A stretch of DNA of 64,000 nucleotides, taken from Stappia sp. TSB10P1A (GTDB lineage Bacteria; Pseudomonadota; Alphaproteobacteria; Rhizobiales; Stappiaceae). The stretch covers positions 372,001-436,000 of the forward strand of contig NZ_FYAU01000026.1 of NCBI RefSeq assembly GCF_900185725.1, written 5' to 3'. Positions 35,749-42,744 of the stretch are shown piece by piece. Positions within the stretch are counted from its first letter, which is position 1, and each line of letters begins with the position of its first letter. The position numbers were made by a program, and so were the translations under genes. Below the pieces are notes generated by a model. The model was given only the letters and a program-made list of their open reading frames with translations, did no database searches and was not told where the DNA came from.

Positions 35749-36438
35749 TCAGGCCGCCTTCTCTTCCGGCTCGCGCAGCACATAGCCACGGCCCCAGACG
35801 GTCTCGATATAGTTCTTGCCCGACGTGGCGGCCGCCAGCTTCTTGCGCAGCTTGCAGATGAACACGTCGATGATCTTCAGCTCCGGCTCGTCCATGCCGC
35901 CATAGAGATGGTTGAGGAACATCTCCTTGGTGAGCGTCGTCCCCTTGCGCAGGGAGAGCAGCTCCAGCATCTGGTATTCCTTGCCGGTCAGATGCACGCG
36001 CTGGCCCGAAACCTCGACCGTCTTGGTGTCGAGATTGACGACCAGGTCGCCCGTGGTGATGACCGACTGGGCATGACCCTTCGAGCGGCGCACGATCGCA
36101 TGGATGCGCGCGACCAGCTCGTCCTTGTGGAACGGCTTGGTCATGTAGTCGTCGGCGCCGAAGCCGAGACCGCGCACCTTGTCCTCGATGCCGGCAAGGC
36201 CGGACAGGATCAGGATCGGCGTCTTCACCTTGGACACGCGCAGCGTCCGCAGGACCTCGTAGCCCGACATGTCGGGCAGGTTGAGGTCCAACATGATGAT
36301 GTCGTAATCGTAAAGCTTGCCGAGGTCGATGCCTTCCTCGCCAAGATCCGTCGTATAGACGTTGAAATTCTCGGACTTGAGCATCAGCTCGATGCTCTGC
36401 GCCGTGGCGCTGTCATCCTCGATCAACAGGACACGCAT
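35749..36438 (-). CDS. ctrA: cell cycle master response regulator CtrA
   Basis: OmpR-family regulator of 229 residues. The receiver domain has the acidic pair in [31 protein letters not shown] and phospho-acceptor D51 in [18 protein letters not shown]. The winged-helix domain includes [67 protein letters not shown], which is almost invariant in alphaproteobacterial CtrA. It controls cell division, flagellar and envelope genes, receiving phosphate via ChpT (54018 in this window). Divergent from fliI across a 384-bp regulatory region rich in palindromes and GANTC sites. Confidence 0.97.
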   Translation of the reverse strand: MRVLLIEDDSATAQSIELMLKSENFNVYTTDLGEEGIDLGKLYDYDIIMLDLNLPDMSGYEVLRTLRVSKVKTPILILSGLAGIEDKVRGLGFGADDYMTKPFHKDELVARIHAIVRRSKGHAQSVITTGDLVVNLDTKTVEVSGQRVHLTGKEYQMLELLSLRKGTTLTKEMFLNHLYGGMDEPELKIIDVFICKLRKKLAAATSGKNYIETVWGRGYVLREPEEKAA

Positions 36439-36822
36439 GCCAATCCCCTATGTCTGCCTATCCTGGGCAAGCCGCGCCGGCCGATACGCTCCCGGTGCTA
36501 AGGACTGCGGTTAACCTCGACTCACTGTGTGAGACAATGGTTAACAAATTCTGATTCACACCTGCAAGCGCCGATGAGGCCAGTTTGGAAAACTTTTCCA
36601 AATGCTTGAAAATTCAATGGAAATCCTTTCCATAAAATCTTCAAGTGTCACATTAAGAAGCCGCGGCAAACGACTCAGGTGACTCAACCTCTACGCCGAA
36701 CGCGGGACCCAGGATGGCTCACCATCCATGAACCCTCGTGACTAAGATTAACCAAACTCGTAAATGATAGGTTACCGTATCCTGGCTTTTGGGGACCTTC
36801 TTTACCGAGCCTTGAGGATCAG
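36439..36822. promoter_or_regulatory. ctrA-fliI divergent regulatory region
   Basis: This AT-rich 384-bp gap holds no gene. It contains four GANTC sites (36519-36523, 36553-36557, 36672-36676, 36681-36685), the recognition sequence of the CcrM methylase, and TTAAC-type CtrA half-sites at 36511, 36541 and 36748. It also has two striking palindromes sharing the core TGGAAA...TTTCCA: TTTGGAAAA-C-TTTTCCAAA (36584-36602) and ATGGAAA-TCC-TTTCCAT (36617-36633). The second is framed by CTTGAA/TTCAAG (36605-36645). ctrA promoters in this class are known to respond to methylation state and CtrA itself. Confidence 0.65.
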
Positions 36823-38148
36823 ATGGACCCGCTCTTCGCCGAACTCGAAGCCCTGATGCCCGCCGAGATCTACGGACGGGTGGTCGCCGTGCAGGGTCTG
36901 CTGGTCGAGGTCGCCGGCCCCGTGCACGAGATGAGCGTCGGCGCCGTGCTGGCCGTGGAGAGCGGGGAGAACGGCCCGGCCGTGCCGGCCGAGGTGGTCG
37001 GCTTCCGCGACGAGCGGGCGCTGTGCATGCCCTTTGCCGGGCTGGAGGGCGTGCGGCTCGGCTGCCGCGCCGTGCTGATGGCGCGCGAGAGCCTTGCCCA
37101 TCCGTGCGAGGCCTGGCTCGGGCGCGTCGTCAACGCCATGGGCGAGCCGATCGACGGCCTCGGCCCCCTGCCCGCCGGCGGCGAGCCGCGGCGGCTGCGC
37201 AGCCCCCCGCCGGCCGCCGGCGAGCGCGGCCGCGTCGGCCCGCCGCTCGACCTCGGCATCCGCGCGCTCAACACCTTCGTCACCTGCTGCGAGGGCCAGC
37301 GCATGGGCATCTTCGCCGGCTCCGGCGTCGGCAAGTCGGTGCTGATGTCGATGATCGCCCGCAACATGGCCGCCGATGTCGCGGTGATCGGCCTGATCGG
37401 CGAGCGCGGCCGCGAGGTGCAGGAATTCATCGAGGACGACCTGGGGCCGGAGGGCCTTGCCCGCTCGGTCGTCGTCGTCGCCACCTCCGACGAGAGCGTG
37501 CTGATGCGGCGCCAGGCCGCCTATCTGACGATGACCGTCGCCGAATATTTCCGCGATGCCGGGCGCAACGTCATGTGCATGATGGACTCCGTCACCCGCT
37601 TCGCCATGGCCCAGCGCGAGATCGGCCTGTCGATCGGCGAGCCGCCGACCTCCAAGGGCTACACGCCGACGGTCTTCACCGAACTGCCCAAGCTGCTGGA
37701 ACGCGCCGGACCGGGCCGGCCGGGATCGGGCTCGATCACCGGCCTGTTCACCGTGCTGGTAGAGGGCGACAACCACAACGAGCCGGTCGCCGACGCGGTG
37801 CGCGGCATTCTCGACGGCCATATCGTCATGGAGCGGGCCATCGCCGAGCGCGGCCGCTATCCGGCGATCAATGTGCTGAAATCGGTCTCGCGCACCATGC
37901 CGCGCTGCGTGCCGGAACCGGTCCAGCCGGTGCTGCGCAAGGCGCGGGCGCTGATGGCGACCTATTCCGACATGGAGGAGCTGATCCGCCTCGGCGCCTA
38001 TCGGCGCGGCTCGGACCCGGTGGTCGACGAGGCGATCTTCCGCCACGACCGGCTGGAAACCTTTCTCGGCCAGTCAAAGGGCGATGCAAGTACGATCGCC
38101 GAGGGCTATAGTGAACTTGCCAACCTTTTGGAAATGACTCTCGCTTAA
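36823..38148 (+). CDS. fliI: flagellum-specific ATPase FliI
   Basis: Type III export ATPase of 441 residues energising flagellar protein secretion at the cytoplasmic face. Walker A GSGVGKS at 166-172, [20 protein letters not shown], Walker B region [47 protein letters not shown], and [33 protein letters not shown]. The N-terminal 25 residues are short compared with enteric FliI, as common in Rhizobiales. Followed 29 bp later by fliJ; divergent from ctrA, an arrangement common in this order. Confidence 0.96.
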   Translation: MDPLFAELEALMPAEIYGRVVAVQGLLVEVAGPVHEMSVGAVLAVESGENGPAVPAEVVGFRDERALCMPFAGLEGVRLGCRAVLMARESLAHPCEAWLGRVVNAMGEPIDGLGPLPAGGEPRRLRSPPPAAGERGRVGPPLDLGIRALNTFVTCCEGQRMGIFAGSGVGKSVLMSMIARNMAADVAVIGLIGERGREVQEFIEDDLGPEGLARSVVVVATSDESVLMRRQAAYLTMTVAEYFRDAGRNVMCMMDSVTRFAMAQREIGLSIGEPPTSKGYTPTVFTELPKLLERAGPGRPGSGSITGLFTVLVEGDNHNEPVADAVRGILDGHIVMERAIAERGRYPAINVLKSVSRTMPRCVPEPVQPVLRKARALMATYSDMEELIRLGAYRRGSDPVVDEAIFRHDRLETFLGQSKGDASTIAEGYSELANLLEMTLA

Positions 38149-38177
38149 GTTGGCCTGCGCAACGGGAGTACTGAGTA

Positions 38178-38588
38178 ATGAAGTCGCGTGAGAGTCTCAT
38201 TCGCCTGAAGCAGTTTCAGGTCGACGAGCGTCGTCGCCAACTGGCCCAGATCGAGTCGATGGTCGACGAGTTCAAGCGCATGGCCCGCGAGCTGGACGAC
38301 CAGATCCTCGCCGAGCAGGAGCGCGTCGGCATCACCGACGTGACCCACTTCGCCTATCCGACCTTCGCCAAGGCCGCCGCCCAGCGCCGCGACAACCTGC
38401 TCAACTCGGCAGAGGAGTTGAACGGCCAGCTCGAGGCGGCACGCGAGGACCTGCGCGAGGCTCTGGAGGAGCTGAAGAAGTTCGAGCTGCTGGAAGAGCG
38501 CGACCAGATCCGCGAGCGCCAGGAGCGCGAAGCGGCCGAGCAGGACGATCTCGACGAGGTCGCCTCCCGTCGCAAGACCCGGATCTGA
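38178..38588 (+). CDS. fliJ: flagellar export chaperone FliJ
   Basis: A 136-residue all-helical coiled-coil protein, the FliI stalk/chaperone component. MKSRESLIRLKQFQVDERRRQLAQIESMVDEFKRMARELDDQI is typical of alphaproteobacterial FliJ, and charged heptads continue through EELNGQLEAAREDLREALEELKKFELLEERDQIRERQ. It is the second gene of the fliIJ unit and is followed by a strong terminator. Confidence 0.9.
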   Translation: MKSRESLIRLKQFQVDERRRQLAQIESMVDEFKRMARELDDQILAEQERVGITDVTHFAYPTFAKAAAQRRDNLLNSAEELNGQLEAAREDLREALEELKKFELLEERDQIRERQEREAAEQDDLDEVASRRKTRI

Positions 38589-38648
38589 GCACCGCCGCCC
38601 GCGCGCGGCCCGCGACCGGCTCGGAACACTCTCCCGCCACACTTTCCC

Positions 38649-38674
38649 AAAGGGCCCGCAGCGCGGGCCCTTTT
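38649..38674 (+). terminator. rho-independent terminator of fliIJ
   Basis: Perfect 11-bp stem AAAGGGCCCGC/GCGGGCCCTTT with AGC loop, continuing into a T-run. Confidence 0.88.
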
Positions 38675-38713
38675 GCATTTGCGCGAAAGATCGCCGCATG
38701 GGATAGCAGCGCC

Positions 38714-39187
38714 ATGTGGACGATACGAGACGCAAGCGCGGGCGAAAGCGCAACGGCCATCGCGATCTGGCGGCGCGCGGTCGCGGCAACCCACGATTTC
38801 CTCACCCCGGAGGACTTCGCCGAGATCGAGGCGATGGTGCGGGGCTTCCTGCCGGAGGTGCCGCTGACCTTCGCTGTCGACCGGGACGGCACGGTGGCCG
38901 GCTTCATGGTGCTGAGCGAAGGTCATCTCGACGCGCTGTTCATCGATCCGGCCGCCCATGGCCGGGGCGCGGGACGCGCGCTCGTTGCCCATGCGCTGGC
39001 GCGGTTTCCCCGCCTCGTGACCGATGTCAACGAGCAGAACGCGGGCGCTGCCGCCTTCTATGCCCGCCTCGGCTTCACCGTCACCGGCCGCTCGGAACGC
39101 GACGACCAGGGCCGGCCCTATCCGCTGCTGCACCTGGTGCATGAGGCGGCCGATGCCGCCGCGGATGCGGCCTTGCAGGACGGCTGA
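38714..39187 (+). CDS. GNAT family N-acetyltransferase
   Basis: A 157-residue acetyl-CoA-dependent acyltransferase fold. MWTIRDASAGESATAIAIWRRAVAATHDFLTPEDF, then strand VDRDGTVAGFMVLSEGHLDALFIDPAAHGRGAGRALVAHAL with the acetyl-CoA-binding HGRGAGRAL pattern, and VNEQNAGAAAFYARLGFTVTGRSERDDQGRPYPLLHL. It resembles the YjaB group. Only 3 nt separate it from the following PqiA-like gene, so they may be cotranscribed. Acceptor unknown. Confidence 0.85.
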   Translation: MWTIRDASAGESATAIAIWRRAVAATHDFLTPEDFAEIEAMVRGFLPEVPLTFAVDRDGTVAGFMVLSEGHLDALFIDPAAHGRGAGRALVAHALARFPRLVTDVNEQNAGAAAFYARLGFTVTGRSERDDQGRPYPLLHLVHEAADAAADAALQDG

Positions 39188-39190
39188 ACC

Positions 39191-39628
39191 ATGCGCCTCG
39201 TCCTTGCCCTGCTGCTGCCGGCGGCCACAACCTGCTTCATCCTCGGCCTGACCCTGCCGCTGATCGAGCTGGAGCGCTTCTATTTCCTCACCGACCGACC
39301 GGCGCTGCTGGCTCTCGTTTCCGGCCTGTGGCGCGACGGAGAGACGCTGCTCGCGGTCGTGGTGGGCCTGTTCTCCATCGCCTTTCCGGCGGTCAAGATC
39401 CTCGCCCTGCACGTGGCGGCGGTGGCCGGCCGCTCGGGGATCGGCCACGCCTTGATGCATGCGCTCGGCAAGTGGTCGATGATGGACGTGATGCTGGTGG
39501 CGCTCGTCGTCTTCGCCGCCAAGACCAGCGGCCTTGCCTCGGCGATCACCCTGCCCGGCCTGTGGTTCTATGCGGCGGCGACGCTGACGACCGCTCTCGC
39601 CGCGGCCATCCTTGCCCGCAGCCGCTGA
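39191..39628 (+). CDS. paraquat-inducible protein A (PqiA) domain membrane protein
   Basis: A 145-residue inner-membrane protein with four hydrophobic segments and one PqiA unit (full PqiA proteins carry two). ATTCFILGLTLPLIELERFYFLTDRPALLALVSGLWRDGETLLAVVVGLFSIAFPAVKIL and LGKWSMMDVMLVALVVFAAKTSGLASAITLPGLWFYAAA are the family's typical core, including the W-S-M-x-D-V motif. Related proteins work with MCE lipid transporters, but no MCE gene is nearby. Confidence 0.8.
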   Translation: MRLVLALLLPAATTCFILGLTLPLIELERFYFLTDRPALLALVSGLWRDGETLLAVVVGLFSIAFPAVKILALHVAAVAGRSGIGHALMHALGKWSMMDVMLVALVVFAAKTSGLASAITLPGLWFYAAATLTTALAAAILARSR

Positions 39629-39637
39629 GCGCAGGGA

Positions 39638-40762
39638 TCAGGAAAGCGGTGCCCCGTTCGGCCGGTGGCTGCGCGGCTGCGCCATGCCGCCCCCCGCGCC
39701 GCCCCCTGCGCCGATGCCCGTCCCGCTGCCCGTCCCGCTGCCCGCCTCCACGGCCGGCTTCGAGCGGCGATAGGCATCGAGCCAGCGCATTGCCTGGGTC
39801 TCGGGAATGCCGAGGTGGCGGCAGCGCAGATGCGCCAGCGCCAGGAACACCTGGTCGGAGGTTCCCGCGACCCGGCACAGGCCGATCAGCTCGTCGATGC
39901 CGGCCTGGAACACCGCCCGCTGCACCGCGCCGACGCTCTCGCGCGTGCGGCGCGACAACAGGTCGAAGGCATCGCCCTGCCGCCCTTCGGCCAGCAGCAC
40001 CAGCACGATCGAGCCGAAGCTGTAGGTGCCGTCCTGCACCAGCCGCCAGGCCTCGTCGACGTCGCAGGACTCCATGAACAGGTTGTATTTCGTCCGCAGT
40101 TCCTCGCTGTCCAGATCCGGCGCCGACAATTCGCGCGGATCGGCGCCGCTGAGGATCGCCTCGAGGCGCGCCCGGGTCGGGGCGTTGACATGCGGCAGCA
40201 GCCACTCGCAGATCAGCGGCGTCAGATCGCCGCGCACTGCGACGCTCTCCCGCAGGCGGGTGTCGGACAGCGCCCGCTTGGCCAGCGTCCGCAGCGCCCA
40301 GTCCGACAGGCCGCTGCGCCGGTTCTCCGCCACCGCTCGCCACACCCTGGTCGGCCCGCGCTCGACCAGCGCATCGGACACCCGGCAGGGCAGGTCGGCG
40401 CGGCGGGCCACCGCCAGCAGATGGCTTTCCGGCATCCGCCGGGCGATCTTGACGAGATCGGCCTCCGTCAACGCCGGACTGAGCTCGAGCATCGGCGAGG
40501 CGACCAGGATCTCGTCCGTCGCCAGCCGGTAGGCGATCGGATGCGGCGTCTGGCTCCAGGGCGCCATCCGCTTCGACAGATGCGCCCGGTCCTTCAACCC
40601 GGCGTCGTCGAGCAGCTTCATGATGATGTCGCTGAAGAGCCGCAGTTCCGCGTCGCTGTGCTCGCCGACGCGCTCCAGAAAAAGGTCCGCCACGCGCTGC
40701 AGCAACCTGCGGCGCGCCTCGCGAGTCGTGGTGCGAGCGAGCTTCAACAGTTCGTTGAGCAT
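39638..40762 (-). CDS. DUF2336 domain-containing protein
   Basis: A 374-residue, mostly helical cytoplasmic protein of a family restricted largely to alphaproteobacteria and without established function. Start MLNELLKLARTTTREARRRLLQRVADLFLERVGEHSDAELRLFSDIIMKLLDDAGLKDRAHLSKRMAPWSQTPHPIAYRLATDEILVASPMLE is typical. The C-terminal 30 residues are a Gly/Ser/Thr low-complexity tail (GSGTGSGTGIGAGGGAGGG), encoded by a 12-bp DNA repeat around 39717-39742. AAGGA lies 7 nt before the ATG at 40762. Divergent from the semialdehyde dehydrogenase. Confidence 0.78.
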   Translation of the reverse strand: MLNELLKLARTTTREARRRLLQRVADLFLERVGEHSDAELRLFSDIIMKLLDDAGLKDRAHLSKRMAPWSQTPHPIAYRLATDEILVASPMLELSPALTEADLVKIARRMPESHLLAVARRADLPCRVSDALVERGPTRVWRAVAENRRSGLSDWALRTLAKRALSDTRLRESVAVRGDLTPLICEWLLPHVNAPTRARLEAILSGADPRELSAPDLDSEELRTKYNLFMESCDVDEAWRLVQDGTYSFGSIVLVLLAEGRQGDAFDLLSRRTRESVGAVQRAVFQAGIDELIGLCRVAGTSDQVFLALAHLRCRHLGIPETQAMRWLDAYRRSKPAVEAGSGTGSGTGIGAGGGAGGGMAQPRSHRPNGAPLS

Positions 40763-40954
40763 CCGGTTTCCTTCTGCGGCCGGATCAGCCTGACACGGGA
40801 TGGTTACCAATCCCTTGTCGGTCGAGGCGTGGTTTCGAGCGATCCGGTCGTTTCCGGCCGGCCTCGCCCCATCCGGCCACCCCTGCCGCCACCCCTGCCG
40901 CGCCGATTGCCGCCGGCTGCCCTCGCACTGCGGATCGACTGGTTGATTTCATTC

Positions 40955-40964
40955 TGATATATCA
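40955..40964. promoter_or_regulatory. third TGATATATCA operator, before the 2-oxoglutarate-semialdehyde dehydrogenase
   Basis: TGATATATCA, in the context TCTGATATATCACTAGTCG, closely matches the 30639 copy (TCTGATATATCAGTTGTCG), differing at only two of these positions. It lies 70 bp before the dehydrogenase ATG. A palindrome this AT-rich is unlikely by chance in DNA of this composition, so it links the gene to the hydroxyproline GntR regulator. Confidence 0.68.
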
Positions 40965-41033
40965 CTAGTCGAGTACTCGGGGCGATACGTTGCCCGAAAC
41001 CCGCCTGCCAACCCCGACGCGCTGGAGATACCC

Positions 41034-42626
41034 ATGCCGAACGGTCATCACCTTGTTGCCGGCGACTGGATCGCCGGAACGGGTGCGTTTCACGCCCTCG
41101 ACCCCGCAACCGGCGAGCAGCTCGCCCCGGCCTTCGCGGAGGCCGACGCGGCCCTAGTCGACCGCGCGGCCCGCGCCGCCGAGGCCGCCTTTGCCGACTA
41201 TGCCGCCCGTCCCGTCGCCGAGCGCGCCGCCTTCCTGCGCCGCATCGCCCGCGAGATGGAGATCGACGGCCCCGCCATCGTCGCCCGCGCCATGCGCGAG
41301 AGCGGCCTGCCGGAGGCCCGCCTGACCGGCGAGCTCGGCCGCACCACCGGCCAGTTGCGCTTCTTCGCCGACTGGATCGAGGCCGGCCACTGCTTCGACG
41401 CCCGCATCGACACGGCGCAGCCGGACCGCACGCCGCTGCCGCGTCCCGAGATCCGCTCGATCCTGCGCCCGCTCGGCCCCGTCGCCGTCTTCGGCGCCTC
41501 CAACTTCCCCCTCGCCTTCTCGACCACCGGCGGCGACACCGCCTCGGCGCTCGCCGCCGGCTGCCCGGTCGTGGTCAAGGGCCATCCCGCCCATCCCGGC
41601 ACCGCCGAACTGGTCGCCCGCGCCGTCGCCGCCGCGATCCGCGCCTGCAACATGCCGGCCGGCACCTTCTCGCTGCTGCAGGGCGCGGGCCATGCCTCGG
41701 GCGCAGCTCTCGTCGCCCATCCGCTGATCACCGCCGTCGGCTTCACCGGGTCGCTGCGCGGCGGCCGGGCGCTGTTCGACATCGCCGTCTCGCGGCCGCA
41801 GCCGATCCCCTTCTATGGCGAACTCGGCTCGATCAACCCGGTCTTCGCCCTGCCGGCGGCGCTCGCCGCACGCGCGGCGACGCTCGGCGCAGACTGGGCC
41901 CGCTCGCTGACGCTCGGCACCGGCCAGTTCTGCACCAATCCCGGCGTCGTGGTGGCGCTGGAGAGCGAAGGGCTGGAGGCGTTCCTGTCCGCCGCCGACG
42001 CGGTGCTTGCCGGCATGCCGGCGCAGGCCATGCTGACCCCCGCCATTGCCGGCGCCTATCGCCGCGCCGTCGGCACCCGGGCGCAGGATGCGGCGCTGTC
42101 GGCACGGATCTCCGCCGCGCCGGCCGGCGAAGGCCCCGGCGCCTGTCACGTCACGCCGGCCGTGTTCGAGACGACGGCCACAGCCTTCCTTGCCTCGCAC
42201 GCCCTGCAGGAAGAGGTCTTCGGCCCGGCGGCCGTGGTCGTGCGCTGCCGCAGCGAGGACGAACGGCTCGCCGTCGCTGCCGCCCTTGAAGGCCAGCTCA
42301 CCGCCACCCTGCTGCTGGAGACGGCGGACGAGGCCGACATGGCGATTGCCCGCAAGCTGGTTCCGGTGCTGGAGCGCAAGGCCGGCCGCCTGCTCGCCAA
42401 CGGCTTTTCCACTGGCGTCGAGGTCTGCCATGCGATGATGCATGGCGGCCCCTATCCCGCCTCCACCGACACCCGCTCGACCTCGGTCGGATCGCGCGCG
42501 ATCCTCAGATTCCTGCGCCCCGTCGCCTATCAGAACCTGCCGGCGGCGCTGCTTCCCGAAGGCATCGGCGAGGATGCCGCAGGACCCCGTCTGGTTGACG
42601 GAACGCCCCTATCGGGTAGGAGTTAG
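41034..42626 (+). CDS. hypH: 2-oxoglutarate-semialdehyde dehydrogenase
   Basis: A 530-residue aldehyde dehydrogenase of the 2-oxoglutarate (alpha-ketoglutaric) semialdehyde type, making 2-oxoglutarate, the last step of hydroxyproline catabolism. N157 in GASNFPLAFSTTGGDTASALAAGCPVVVKGHPAHPGT, E263 in YGELGSINPVF and catalytic C300 in GTGQFCTNPG are present, and the C-terminal GVEVCHAMMHGGPYPASTDTRSTSVG is typical. Length and the KGHPAHPGT signature match this NADP-type group rather than other ALDHs. It shares the TGATATATCA operator with the hyp genes 10 kb away. Divergent from DUF2336. Confidence 0.88.
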   Translation: MPNGHHLVAGDWIAGTGAFHALDPATGEQLAPAFAEADAALVDRAARAAEAAFADYAARPVAERAAFLRRIAREMEIDGPAIVARAMRESGLPEARLTGELGRTTGQLRFFADWIEAGHCFDARIDTAQPDRTPLPRPEIRSILRPLGPVAVFGASNFPLAFSTTGGDTASALAAGCPVVVKGHPAHPGTAELVARAVAAAIRACNMPAGTFSLLQGAGHASGAALVAHPLITAVGFTGSLRGGRALFDIAVSRPQPIPFYGELGSINPVFALPAALAARAATLGADWARSLTLGTGQFCTNPGVVVALESEGLEAFLSAADAVLAGMPAQAMLTPAIAGAYRRAVGTRAQDAALSARISAAPAGEGPGACHVTPAVFETTATAFLASHALQEEVFGPAAVVVRCRSEDERLAVAAALEGQLTATLLLETADEADMAIARKLVPVLERKAGRLLANGFSTGVEVCHAMMHGGPYPASTDTRSTSVGSRAILRFLRPVAYQNLPAALLPEGIGEDAAGPRLVDGTPLSGRS

Positions 42627-42641
42627 GGGAACCCTCCGGGA

Positions 42642-42666
42642 GGAGGCGGCCATTCCTGCCGCCTCC
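42642..42666 (+). terminator. hairpin after the semialdehyde dehydrogenase gene
   Basis: 9-bp stem GGAGGCGGC/GCCGCCTCC with 7-nt loop and no U-run; possible weak terminator or mRNA 3' end. Confidence 0.4.
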
Positions 42667-42744
42667 GCCACCGCTCGCCATGCGGTCCCGTCCTCATCTT
42701 CCGGGCGAGGCAGGGACGCCGGCGCGGCACAAGAAGGAAGCCGC

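Noticed and set aside
36745-36770. Full CtrA box before fliI
   Set aside because: TTAACC is followed by TAAA at the wrong spacing, so only half-sites are claimed.
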